Shown: positions 1 through 6,949 of the stretch, one piece after another
Numbering within the stretch: position 1 is the stretch's first letter
Layout of the letters: each line of letters opens with the position of its first letter
Origin: an uncultured Bacillota bacterium
GTDB lineage: Bacteria > Bacillota_I > Bacilli_A > RF39 > UBA660
Assembly: GCA_946625165.1 (NCBI GenBank)
Contig: CAMOSR010000006.1
Span: forward strand, 1-37,673
Direction of reading: 5' to 3'
Length of the DNA stretch: 37,673 nt
Translations under genes and position numbers: made by a program
Notes under the pieces: model-generated
The model's input: only the letters and a program-made list of their open reading frames with translations
Database searches by the model: none
Told to the model about the DNA's origin: nothing

Positions 1-547
1 AGAAGTATTAAATATAACAAGAATAAAAATTGAGGAGTTATCAAACATTAATAACATATATAGCAAATACCTTGATTATTTTGACAAATTATATCCAGTT
101 TTAGACATATATTATAGTACAATTTGTGGATTTATTTCTGATTTGAATAGATTTATTGTAGGAACAACAACATTAGAGTATTTTTCTAATGAATTTGCTA
201 AAGATGAAGCCCTATACTATTATAATTTAAGATCTGATAAAAAAGAAAATGGTCCACATTATGCAGATAAAGTACATTCTCTACTTGAAAAAGCAAATTA
301 TGTGTTCAATTTTTCTGAACAAGAGATAATAGAACTATCCAAAAGAATAAATGATGCTAGGGTATACTATATACATTATAATAGGAAGCGAAAAAATCTA
401 ACTGATTATGAAACGTTTTATTTTTCTCACCTTTTATTTGACATTTTAATTATAAATATAGGTTTATTGCTAGGAATAAATGTTGATTTGTTAAAGCAAC
501 TTACCAACTATGGAAAGTATTATAAAAAAGAAAATATATTTAATTAA
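1..547 (+). CDS. C-terminal part of an ApeA-like HEPN-domain protein (5' end outside window)
   Basis: The frame is open from base 2 to the TAA at 545-547 with no convincing internal start, so the gene begins before the window. About 181 residues are visible. The segment DARVYYIHYNRKR, followed by a Tyr/Phe/Leu-rich helix, looks like the C-terminal HEPN domain of ApeA-type proteins, whose usual core is TRNYxxHY. HEPN domains with an R-x4-6-H motif are often RNases in anti-phage or toxin systems. Here R and H are kept (R-V-Y-Y-I-H), but the usual Asn after the Arg is Val, so activity is uncertain. A truncated reverse transcriptase gene and an IS remnant follow, consistent with a defence-island relic. 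The family call rests on motif memory, not on a search. Confidence 0.5.
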   Translation, partial: EVLNITRIKIEELSNINNIYSKYLDYFDKLYPVLDIYYSTICGFISDLNRFIVGTTTLEYFSNEFAKDEALYYYNLRSDKKENGPHYADKVHSLLEKANYVFNFSEQEIIELSKRINDARVYYIHYNRKRKNLTDYETFYFSHLLFDILIINIGLLLGINVDLLKQLTNYGKYYKKENIFN

Positions 548-643
548 TATAAACAAAAAATAAGCAAATAAATAATAGAAAAATAATTGTATCACTTGAA
601 TATCATACGTAGATATTATATGAATAGTAGAACTATCAAATTG

Positions 644-652
644 TGTTATAAT
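644..652 (+). promoter_or_regulatory. Extended -10 promoter of the reverse-transcriptase fragment
   Basis: TGTTATAAT at 644-652 is a perfect extended -10 (TGn plus TATAAT). I see no good -35 at 16-18 bp. A ribosome binding site, AGAGGTG, lies just before the ATG at 678. Confidence 0.5.
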
Positions 653-677
653 AAGCAGCAAAAGAGGTGATTATACT

Positions 678-1067
678 ATGAAAAAGACAAGCGTTTTAGA
701 TATGGATAATATCACTGCCGAAAATTTTTTTCTAAAAGGTAATAATTATTGCAATTTAGATATACCAGAATATTATGAATTTGATTCCCTTTTACAAGAT
801 ATCAAGAAAAAACTAAATGGAAAGAAATTATCAGATTTTAATGATGCTAATATAAAGGTTGAAAATTTAGATGATGTAAATTACAAAATCATGAATAATA
901 AAGATGGAAAATATGCATGGAGGCCATTTGAAATTATTCATCCCGCCTTATATGTACAACTTGTTAAACATATTACTGAAAAAGACAATTGGAACTTAAT
1001 TACTAAACGAATAAAGTACTTACAGAAAAATAAAAATATTGTCTGTTGTGAAGTGAACCCCAAATAG
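678..1067 (+). pseudogene. N-terminal fragment of a reverse transcriptase-like (RNA-directed DNA polymerase) defence protein, cut by an IS3-family element
   Basis: Start ATG 678 has a good ribosome binding site (AGAGGTG). The product begins KKTSVLDMDNITAENFFL and carries VNYKIMNNKDGKYAWRPFEI followed by HPALYVQLVKHITEKDNW. This resembles the N-terminal region of a family of Firmicutes RNA-directed DNA polymerases of the unclassified/defence RT type, as I remember it. The palm domain with the YxDD motif is missing. The reading frame enters an IS end at base 1054: codons 1-125 are host sequence and the last four (V-N-P-K) come from the IS tip. The product is therefore about a quarter of a normal RT and almost certainly inactive. 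An alternative is an unrelated hypothetical protein that happens to be truncated here. Confidence 0.5.
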
Positions 1068-1086
1068 TTCACAAAAAATAAAAATG

Positions 1087-1114
1087 ACCTAAGATTTATT
1101 TCTTAGGTTTTTTT
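1087..1114 (+). terminator. Hairpin plus T-run near the IS end
   Basis: ACCTAAGA/TCTTAGGT (8 bp, 6-nt loop, 1087-1094 and 1101-1108) is followed by a run of T. It would stop plus-strand transcription entering from the RT fragment. It overlaps the 3' end of the transposase frame, as is common in IS elements. Confidence 0.7.
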
Positions 1115-1434
1115 GACTTTAATCTATCTGTGTTGTAAAATAATATCCAATCTTCAACAAGTTTTTGGTATTCTTGTAAAGATGTGATATTATTGTTATG
1201 CAAGGTTTCCTTTTTAAGGATACCATGCCAGCTTTCCATTTGTGAATCATCTATTGGAGTACTTTTTCGGGACATTGAAATAGTAATTCCGTTAGATTTA
1301 CAAATGGATTTGTATTCGAAAGATGTATATTGGAATCCTTGATCACTATGAATGATAAGTCCATGTACATCTTTTCTTTTGGATATTGCATCATTTAATG
1401 TATCAATTACAAGTTGATTATTATTAAATTTTGA
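1096..1434 (-). pseudogene. C-terminal fragment of IS3-family OrfB transposase (integrase core)
   Basis: The minus-strand frame ending at TAA 1096-1098 encodes about 112 residues with IS3 OrfB signatures: LIIHSDQGFQYTSFEYKSIC (second Asp of the DDE triad), ISMSRKSTPIDDSQMESWHG (with E as the third acidic residue), LKKETL, and a YNTDRLKSKKPK tail. The N-terminal half, including the first catalytic Asp and OrfA, is absent. An in-frame TAA lies at 1435-1437. The fragment cannot transpose on its own. Confidence 0.85.
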
Positions 1435-1463
1435 TTATTTTTCCAACATTTTTAAAACCTATC

Positions 1464-1778
1464 TTATTTTGTATTTTCATCTATCCAATTTAAGAATTCT
1501 TTGTTGGCATTAACTATTTCATAATAAGATATTTCTGCAGTTTCATAATCGTGTATTTTCGTTATTTCTTCTTTTATTTCAGAAAATAAATTTTCTTTTG
1601 TTCTAAATTCAAGCTTATATTCATCGCACTTTTCTAAAGTATTCTTCCACCAATATTTTGAATGAACTTTTGAAACTTGGCTTCCTGCGATTAATTTTTT
1701 TTCTAAAAGTGTATTTATTATTTGATTAGTTACTGTTTCTTTATCACAAAATGTTGTTACAATTATATATTTATTCAT
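1464..1778 (-). CDS. cutA: CutA-like divalent-ion tolerance protein
   Basis: About 104 residues, the usual CutA length. Features seen: MNKYIIVTTFCDKETVTNQI at the N-terminus, KLIAG in the position of the family's LxAC segment, a KYWWKNTLEKCDEYKLEFRT strand pair, and a late H-x-Y-E-T-AEISYY segment matching the family HPYExPEI motif. CutA forms a trimer with a PII-like fold. It was named for copper tolerance in E. coli, but its true role is unclear. I chose the internal ATG at 1778 because AAAGGAG lies 9 bp upstream; a longer frame starts at 1802. The ribosome binding site sits in the end of the upstream ygjV gene, so the two are probably cotranscribed. His-Asp-Tyr-Glu-Thr replaces the usual His-Pro-Tyr-Glu-x, a small deviation. 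Confidence 0.85.
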   Translation of the reverse strand: MNKYIIVTTFCDKETVTNQIINTLLEKKLIAGSQVSKVHSKYWWKNTLEKCDEYKLEFRTKENLFSEIKEEITKIHDYETAEISYYEIVNANKEFLNWIDENTK

Positions 1779-1779
1779 A

Positions 1780-2298
1780 TTATTTATCTCCTTTCTTAGC
1801 ATTTATTATTGCGATTAGAGTTGATATTATTGAAATAATATTTGATACTATGCCGGCAACAGATGATACAAATATATTATATATCAACCATAGAAAATAG
1901 CAAAAGAATGCTGTTTTTTTAATTTTAACATCGTCACCATTCCAAATAAATATAATATATATTATAGCTGCTACTAAAGGCAATATTGATAAAAATCCGT
2001 TATATGTAAAAATGGTAGCAATTATATAAAGCATAATAAATAGTATTAAATAAGCAATGTTGGAAAGTTTATTATACTTTTCTTTGAGAATAATGAAATA
2101 GTCTCTAAATGTTGCTAAAAGTTTTGTCACACATCCACTAAAAGCTCCTAATAGTAAGTAATGAACTAGATTTAATATATTTGATATTAACATATTGCTT
2201 AGAATAATTTTTTTATTCTTTCTATGATAAGCAATTAATGAAACTGCAAAAGCAATAAAACCTATAATTTGTGCTACTATATATTTCAAGCAACTCAC
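1780..2298 (-). CDS. YgjV-family inner-membrane protein
   Basis: 172 residues with about five or six hydrophobic segments. The N-terminal pattern (QIIGFIAFAVSLIAYHRKNK, then NMLISNILNLVHYLLLGAFSG) matches the YgjV membrane protein family (Imp-YgjV). No enzymatic motif is visible and the function is not established. The start at 2298 lies close to an AGGTGAG ribosome binding site. It ends two bases past the cutA start and carries that gene's ribosome binding site. Confidence 0.75.
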   Translation of the reverse strand: MSCLKYIVAQIIGFIAFAVSLIAYHRKNKKIILSNMLISNILNLVHYLLLGAFSGCVTKLLATFRDYFIILKEKYNKLSNIAYLILFIMLYIIATIFTYNGFLSILPLVAAIIYIIFIWNGDDVKIKKTAFFCYFLWLIYNIFVSSVAGIVSNIISIISTLIAIINAKKGDK

Positions 2299-2310
2299 CT
2301 CGTTTTTACT

Positions 2311-2444
2311 TTATCTGTTATGTTCCTCATCAATGCTATCTGCCGTTGAAGAGCTCTTTTCTTTATATTCAGTTTCTATCACATAAAATACTTTGTTGAC
2401 ATCCTTAAGGATTATATTTGGTTTTGTCTCATATTTTGCTTTTT
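2311..2444 (-). other. Coding-like remnant without a start codon
   Basis: On the minus strand a 44-codon frame (Lys-Lys-Ala-Lys-Tyr-Glu onward, ending in SIDEEHNR and a TAA at 2311-2313) follows directly in frame after two consecutive TAA stops that end the upstream CmpB-type gene. It has no usable ATG, GTG or TTG start with a ribosome binding site. The composition (VNKVFYVIETEYKEKSSST) looks like real protein rather than random AT-rich translation. It may be the tail of a deleted gene. I do not recognise the family. Confidence 0.35.
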
Positions 2445-2447
2445 TTA

Positions 2448-3095
2448 TTATTTATTTTTGTAATAGTCCATATACTTAATACCGACATTTTTATATATGT
2501 CTACTGATCTTGGGAGTTTTAACAGTTTGGCAAACAATAAATTATAAAATTCATCAAATAAAAATATAGAACATAATAAAATACTAAATGTCAAAAAAGT
2601 ATGTTTGTTCATTTTTTTAGACAAATATATACAAGATGGAACAATACAGTACATCAATAATAACGCTGAAAGTCCAAAAAATGTGACACTTCTTAAACAA
2701 ACAAAACCATCAATATTACCAAAGTTTAGTATTTCTGTATTATAATCCCAGCACCTTATTCCATCCATTAATTTATACATAGCAAGTCCAGAAAAGTATT
2801 CTAAAATTCCAGTTGAAATAAAAGCAATTAAGAATATCAAAAGTGGATGTTTCTTTAATTTTTTGGTAAGGATAATAATCATTATTGAGCCTGTGGCGTA
2901 TATATTAATCCATGGAAGAAAATTGGCTCCCCTCCAGTAAAACTCTTTCATTCCACTATTAAAATAATAAAATATGAATTCATAGATCCAGCCAAATATT
3001 CCTGTTATAACTATTACTAAGCAAAGTATACCTATTTTTTGCCATGTTTCTAGCTTTAATTCATTATTTATGTATTTATAAAATATTTCTTTCAT
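2448..3095 (-). CDS. CmpB-type putative ABC-transporter permease (polytopic membrane protein)
   Basis: About 215 residues with roughly five to six membrane spans. GWIYEFIFYYFNSG, a STGILEYFSGLAMYKLMDG segment and CWDYNTEILNFGNIDGFVCL match the putative ABC transporter permease family known as ABC_trans_CmpB. The conserved Trp-Asp-Tyr and Leu-Asn-x-Gly-x-x-x-Gly pattern is also in the paralogue at 23043-23711. No ATPase is encoded nearby, so transporter activity is only a family label. Start ATG 3095 was chosen because TAGGAGA lies 6-7 bp upstream; longer frames start at 3146. It ends in two consecutive TAA codons. Confidence 0.7.
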   Translation of the reverse strand: MKEIFYKYINNELKLETWQKIGILCLVIVITGIFGWIYEFIFYYFNSGMKEFYWRGANFLPWINIYATGSIMIIILTKKLKKHPLLIFLIAFISTGILEYFSGLAMYKLMDGIRCWDYNTEILNFGNIDGFVCLRSVTFFGLSALLLMYCIVPSCIYLSKKMNKHTFLTFSILLCSIFLFDEFYNLLFAKLLKLPRSVDIYKNVGIKYMDYYKNK

Positions 3096-3136
3096 AAAGT
3101 CTCCTATAATCATTTTAACATATTTTTTTAATTTTA

Positions 3137-3165
3137 AAAGTAACAAAAAATTTATTTGTTACTTT
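3137..3165 (-). terminator. Probable weak terminator after lepB
   Basis: An 11-bp perfect stem (AAAGTAACAAA paired with TTTGTTACTTT, 7-nt loop) lies about 30 bp beyond the lepB stop and overlaps the 5' extension of the next frame. The minus-strand T-run is short (TTTT), so termination may be partial. Confidence 0.45.
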
Positions 3166-3196
3166 ACATTATTAGTTTTTTTTATAATTTGTCCCT

Positions 3197-3721
3197 TTAA
3201 AATTTACCAAATTTAGTAAATGGGAATATGACAAAATCTGTCTTTCCTGCGATTTGCTTACTAGAAACTGGTCCAATAATACGGCTATCAGTTGAGTTTG
3301 TTCTATTGTCTCCTAAAACAAAATAGGATCCATCTGGAATTTTTTCATAGCCAATGTCTTCTAGGTTAAAATCATATGTTTTTTGATTATTTTTTAAAAA
3401 TGGTTCTTTAATATATTTGCCATCTATATATAGTTTATTATTTTTATATTCTATGGTCTCGCCTGGAAGTCCAACTATTCTTTTAATAAGTTTGTCTTTG
3501 CCGTTACTAAAAACTATAACATCAAATCTTTTATAATTTTTATCATATTTTTTTAGTAGTAATATTTCACCGTTGTCTAATGTTGAATACATGGAGGTTC
3601 CTTCAACTTCAACAGGGGTAATTATATAACTTCTAAATAATACGACAGCTATAATAATAACTATGTATGGAATTATATCCTTTAAAAATTTAATTATCTT
3701 TTGATCACTTTCTAACATCAT
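3197..3721 (-). CDS. lepB: Type I signal peptidase
   Basis: 174 residues, the size of Gram-positive SipS-type enzymes. It cleaves signal peptides of exported proteins at the outer face of the membrane. One N-terminal transmembrane helix (about residues 15-31) is followed by box B GTSMYSTL with catalytic Ser43, KLIKRIVGLPGE with catalytic Lys80, and box E GDNRTNSTDSR (137-147). Both members of the Ser/Lys dyad are present. The start at 3721 is preceded by an AAAGGGG-type site. It lies downstream of rplS, separated by a terminator hairpin, in the common trmD-rplS-lepB order. Confidence 0.95.
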   Translation of the reverse strand: MMLESDQKIIKFLKDIIPYIVIIIAVVLFRSYIITPVEVEGTSMYSTLDNGEILLLKKYDKNYKRFDVIVFSNGKDKLIKRIVGLPGETIEYKNNKLYIDGKYIKEPFLKNNQKTYDFNLEDIGYEKIPDGSYFVLGDNRTNSTDSRIIGPVSSKQIAGKTDFVIFPFTKFGKF

Positions 3722-3743
3722 ATTTTTATCCCCTTTAATACGA

Positions 3744-3768
3744 AAAAATAAGGGCTGGCCTTATTTTC
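3744..3768 (-). terminator. Terminator of rplS
   Basis: A stem of AAAATAAGG/CCTTATTTT with a short loop starts inside the last codons of rplS and is followed on the minus strand by a T-run. It separates rplS from lepB. Confidence 0.7.
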
Positions 3769-4099
3769 TTTCTTTAATTTTTGCTTGTCCTTTAAGGTCA
3801 CGTAAATAATTAAGTTTAGCTCTTCTAACTTTACCTTTTCTTATTACTTCTACGCTGTCAACTTTTGGTGAGTTAAATGGGAATGTTCTTTCAACTCCAA
3901 CACCACTTGATTTTTTTCTAACAGTGAAGTTTTTACTTACGCCACTACCTTTAATGGCAATTACAATACCTTCAAACGCTTGAATTCTTTCGCGTTTTCC
4001 TTCGATGATTTTAACATTTACTTTAACAGTATCACCAACACGGAATTCAGGTAAATCAGTTCTGATTTGGCTTTTCGTTATTTTTTCTACCAAATTCAT
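3761..4099 (-). CDS. rplS: 50S ribosomal protein L19
   Basis: 112 residues, normal for L19. Family segments are clear: [27 protein letters not shown], the basic [18 protein letters not shown] stretch, and a [15 protein letters not shown] tail. L19 sits at the interface of the 30S and 50S subunits. It has its own sigma-A promoter at 4167-4195 and a structured leader, with GGAGAG before the ATG, so it can be expressed apart from the trmD operon. Confidence 0.98.
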   Translation of the reverse strand: MNLVEKITKSQIRTDLPEFRVGDTVKVNVKIIEGKRERIQAFEGIVIAIKGSGVSKNFTVRKKSSGVGVERTFPFNSPKVDSVEVIRKGKVRRAKLNYLRDLKGQAKIKERK

Positions 4100-4162
4100 A
4101 GTCTCACTCTCCTTTTACAAATCTATGATCATAAGTAACGAATCCCAGCGGATCACGACGTG
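4100..4162 (-). ncRNA. Possible L19 leader (autoregulatory 5' UTR of rplS)
   Basis: The roughly 60-nt leader between promoter and rplS contains two adjacent small inverted repeats on the minus strand: CACG-T-CGTG (4154-4162) and ATCC-GCTG-GGAT (4142-4153). Position and compact structure fit the ribosomal-protein leader known in front of rplS in Firmicutes. I did not align it to the Rfam model. Confidence 0.45.
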
Positions 4163-4166
4163 AATA

Positions 4167-4195
4167 ATTGTACCACATATTTTTGAAAATTTCAA
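4167..4195 (-). promoter_or_regulatory. Sigma-A promoter of rplS
   Basis: On the minus strand TTGAAA (4190-4195), a 17-bp spacer and TACAAT (4167-4172). It starts directly after the stop codon of the upstream gene. Confidence 0.8.
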
Positions 4196-4639
4196 CTATC
4201 TTTTGCGTCCTATTTGCATTTCATCATGCATATATATTTCTCTGAGTTTTGCTTTTAATTCTCTTTCAACCATATTTACTTTTTTTAATAACGAATTTAT
4301 ATATTTTTTATTTAAAAATTTTGAATATTTATTAATGATTATACTCTTATATCTACTAACATCATCGATTACTAGTTCTAAAGCTTCACCGTCACTATCG
4401 TCATCATCAATTACAGTTAATAAAAAATTCAAGTAAGCATTTAATTTTCTTTTTGTTTTTCTTTCTAAAACTCTTTTGATTAACTCTGGTTCAACTAAAG
4501 TAAGATGGCCAACTTCTATACCATCATATGGAACGTTGTTTTGAGGCTTAATATTAAAACCTTTTATTTGATCATAATCAATATATCCATGAACTATCTC
4601 GGTATTTTCTTTATCTACAATGTAATATCTTTTATTCAT
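4196..4639 (-). CDS. Uncharacterised protein downstream of trmD
   Basis: About 147 residues, soluble and charged. The N-terminal half has a beta-rich look (RYYIVDKENTEIVHGYIDYD), the middle an acidic DDDDSDGEALELVIDDV stretch, and the C-terminal half is helical and basic. I do not recognise a domain. The start at ATG 4639 overlaps the trmD stop (ATGAATAA) with AAGGTG upstream; a GTG at 4648 would give three more residues. The overlap implies translational coupling to trmD, but position alone does not give a function. Confidence 0.7.
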   Translation of the reverse strand: MNKRYYIVDKENTEIVHGYIDYDQIKGFNIKPQNNVPYDGIEVGHLTLVEPELIKRVLERKTKRKLNAYLNFLLTVIDDDDSDGEALELVIDDVSRYKSIIINKYSKFLNKKYINSLLKKVNMVERELKAKLREIYMHDEMQIGRKR

Positions 4640-5309
4640 TTGTTTCACCTTCTAGTAAATCGGGTCTTCTATTTTTAGTTTTCTTTAGAGCTTCTTCTTC
4701 TCTATATTTCTTGATTTTCGCATGATGTCCAGAAAGTAAGACTTCTGGAACTTTCATACCTCTATATTCTACTGGTTTAGTATAGACGGGGTAATCTAAT
4801 AAGTTATTGTTAAAAGAATCATTAATGTGCGACTCTTCTTCGATAACACCATCTAATAGTCTTACAATACTGTCGGTTATAACCATACTAGGAAGTTCAC
4901 CACCTGTTAAGACGTAATCGCCAATACTTATTTCTATATCAGCTAAAGTTCTGATTCTTTCATCAAATCCTTCATAGTGACCACATATTAAAATTAAATG
5001 TTTTTCTTTCGATAGGTCATAGGCCACAGATTGTTTGTATGGTTTTCCTTGTGGGGTCATAAGTATTATTTTACTGCTATCTGTCTTTATATCATCTACT
5101 GCGTCAAAAATAGGCTGTGGCATTAAAACCATGCCTCTTCCACCACCATAGCCGTAGTCATCGACTTTTTTATGAGGATCTTTACTATAGTTTCTTATGT
5201 CATGAATTTTTATTTCTACTTTGTTATTATCTAAAGCCCTTTTAATGATTGAGGTTTTTAAAAATCCATCAAACATTTCTGGGAATATGGTTAAAATATC
5301 AATCTTCAT
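4632..5309 (-). CDS. trmD: tRNA (guanine-37-N1)-methyltransferase
   Basis: 225 residues. It methylates G37 next to the anticodon using S-adenosylmethionine, which prevents +1 frameshifting. SPOUT-fold signatures are complete: MKIDILTIFPEMFDGFL, DYGYGGGRGMVLMPQP, LICGHYEGFDERI and SIGDYVLTGGELP (the trefoil-knot SAM site). The start at 5309 overlaps the end of rimM by 11 bp, with an AAAGGA site inside rimM. The rimM-trmD pair is one operon, followed by an overlapping unknown gene. Confidence 0.97.
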   Translation of the reverse strand: MKIDILTIFPEMFDGFLKTSIIKRALDNNKVEIKIHDIRNYSKDPHKKVDDYGYGGGRGMVLMPQPIFDAVDDIKTDSSKIILMTPQGKPYKQSVAYDLSKEKHLILICGHYEGFDERIRTLADIEISIGDYVLTGGELPSMVITDSIVRLLDGVIEEESHINDSFNNNLLDYPVYTKPVEYRGMKVPEVLLSGHHAKIKKYREEEALKKTKNRRPDLLEGETNE

Positions 5310-5772
5310 TTAGAAATCCTTTAATTAAATCTAAATGAATATCATCGTTTATATCTTTTACAAATTCATCAACATAAGGTATTAAGTATGTTTTATCCTC
5401 ATTTTTTATTACTAATAATTCTTGATTCATATTTTGCTTGATGTCTTCTAGCACACCTATATATTTGTCTTTATCATATACTTTTTTACCGTATAAATCT
5501 TCATTTAATACTCCAGGAAAAGTAAATTCTTTTTTATCTATATATACTCTACTGCCTTTTAGCGGAATTGCTTTATTGATATCATTAATGCTTTCTAATG
5601 TTACCATATCAAAGTTTTTATGGTGTCTATAACTATTTATCTTATACTTAATATCATTAATATATATATTTGAGCCTTTTTTAAATATTACTTCCTTATA
5701 TTTAAAATTTGAGATGATTTTAACTTCGCCTTTTATTCCATGAGTATTTACTAGATTACCTATATAAAGCAT
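5299..5772 (-). CDS. rimM: Ribosome maturation factor RimM
   Basis: About 157 residues. RimM binds ribosomal protein S19 and assists 30S head assembly. Typical features are MLYIGNLVNTHGIKGEVKI at the N-terminus, ESINDINKAIPLKGSRVYI at the domain junction, and a PRC-barrel-like half with DKDKYIGVLEDI and LIPYVDEFVKDI. I place the start at ATG 5772, 9 bp after AGGAG; the ATG at 5781 lies directly on that site and is unlikely. It is 12 bp downstream of the TrmH-family gene. Confidence 0.93.
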   Translation of the reverse strand: MLYIGNLVNTHGIKGEVKIISNFKYKEVIFKKGSNIYINDIKYKINSYRHHKNFDMVTLESINDINKAIPLKGSRVYIDKKEFTFPGVLNEDLYGKKVYDKDKYIGVLEDIKQNMNQELLVIKNEDKTYLIPYVDEFVKDINDDIHLDLIKGFLNED

Positions 5773-5784
5773 TTGAATCATCTC

Positions 5785-6504
5785 CTAACTTATTTCATAT
5801 AAAATTATACTAGTCGCAACAGCAACGTTTAAACTTTCACATTTATTATTCATGGGAATATATAAAAATTCATCGGCAAGGTTTATCAGTTCTTTACTTA
5901 CTCCTTGTCCCTCACTGCCCATTATTATAGCAAACTTTTCTAATTTTTCAATATCTTTTAAGTTTTTTCCGCCATCTACTTTAGTGACTAAAATTTTATG
6001 GGTATTTCTAATATTTTCTATGAATTTTTTTAAATCTTCTTTGATAATATTTGCATTAAATATCATGCCTTGAGATGCCCTTATTACTTTTGAACTATAA
6101 ATATCTGCACATTTATCGTTTATAACTATAGTATCGACATTGAAAGCTGTACTACTCCTTATGATAGTTCCCAAATTTCCAGGATCTTGAATGCCATCTA
6201 AAACTAATATTTTGCCTTCTTTTAAGCTCATTTCTTTTTTTTCGCATATTCCGAATATACCAGTAGGTGTTTCTAAGTCAGTCAAATATTTTATAATATT
6301 TTTACTTATTTCGCTTGTGGGTACTTTCAAATTATAGTTACTATTTTCAGGAATTAATAATTCTTTCAAATATCCATTGTTGTAAGCTTCTTTTACTAGA
6401 TGATCACCCTCAACTAGAAAAAGTTTTTCGATGTCTCGATATTTTTTTTGTTTTAAAAGTTTTAGTTTTTTTATTTTTGGATTATTCACTGAACTATATA
6501 ACAT
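5785..6504 (-). CDS. TrmH/SpoU-family RNA 2'-O-ribose methyltransferase
   Basis: About 239 residues. The N-terminal substrate-binding part (SSVNNPKIKKLKLLKQKKYR, then FLVEGDHLVKEA) is followed by a SPOUT domain with LDGIQDPGNLGTIIRSS, IIMGSEGQGVS and a final IPMNNKCESLNVAVATSIIL, which form the knot and SAM site. Members modify 23S rRNA or tRNA; the exact target cannot be read from sequence. Start ATG 6504 was chosen for the TAGGTG site upstream (a GTG at 6513 overlaps that site). It heads the rimM-trmD group. Confidence 0.9.
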   Translation of the reverse strand: MLYSSVNNPKIKKLKLLKQKKYRDIEKLFLVEGDHLVKEAYNNGYLKELLIPENSNYNLKVPTSEISKNIIKYLTDLETPTGIFGICEKKEMSLKEGKILVLDGIQDPGNLGTIIRSSTAFNVDTIVINDKCADIYSSKVIRASQGMIFNANIIKEDLKKFIENIRNTHKILVTKVDGGKNLKDIEKLEKFAIIMGSEGQGVSKELINLADEFLYIPMNNKCESLNVAVATSIILYEIS

Positions 6505-6550
6505 ATTTTTCACCTAAATTAATTTTAGCAAAAAAAAGGACTAAAGTAAA

Positions 6551-6904
6551 TTAATCCTGACATGTTCCATTATATTTATATGTATATCTTGTTCCATTAT
6601 AAGTGATTTTAACTGTGCTTGTTTTATCAAAGCTTCCACCTTTAGGGTTTTTAAGTTCGCTTTCTTCTAAGAAGCCTTCATTTTGAAGTGTTTCTAAAGA
6701 TATATCTGTGTTATCATAGTCTCCGTAAGGATTTTGAGACACATAATTTTTAGCGGCTTTTTCAAATATCATTATTTGATTTTTACAAAGTTTTTGATTA
6801 CTGTCACTTAGTGATGTTTGAATTACTGGAACAACTATTAAACCAATTATCCCTAAAATAACAATTACTCCTAAAAGTTCAATTAATGTAAATCCTTTTT
6901 TCAT
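6551..6904 (-). CDS. Orphan type IV pilin-like (pseudopilin) protein
   Basis: 117 residues. The N-terminus MKKGFTLIELLGVIVILGII is a textbook class III prepilin signal: a short basic leader, cleavage expected between Gly4 and Phe5, Glu at +5 of the mature protein, then a hydrophobic helix. The soluble part has two Cys (C40 and C115). No prepilin peptidase, assembly ATPase or platform protein lies in this window, so the machinery must be elsewhere if the protein is processed. ComGC-like competence pilins are an alternative. AAAGGTGAT precedes the ATG. Confidence 0.85.
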   Translation of the reverse strand: MKKGFTLIELLGVIVILGIIGLIVVPVIQTSLSDSNQKLCKNQIMIFEKAAKNYVSQNPYGDYDNTDISLETLQNEGFLEESELKNPKGGSFDKTSTVKITYNGTRYTYKYNGTCQD

Positions 6905-6949
6905 CTTTTATCACCTTTATATAAATTTTATATTTTATTTATTCTTACG

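Larger units (their letters stand above)
1054..1434 (-). mobile_element. Remnant of an IS3-family (IS150-like) insertion sequence
   Basis: The right end is present. At 1054 the sequence TGAACCCCAAATAGTTCAC begins; read on the minus strand it ends in GGGGTTCA, with the terminal CA expected of IS3-family elements. It lies about 40 bp beyond the transposase stop codon. The other end is lost: homology to transposase ends at about 1434, where an in-frame TAA and unrelated sequence follow. The element interrupts the RT gene at codon 125. It is thus a 3' piece of an IS left after insertion and later deletion. A target duplication cannot be tested because the left end is missing. Confidence 0.75.
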
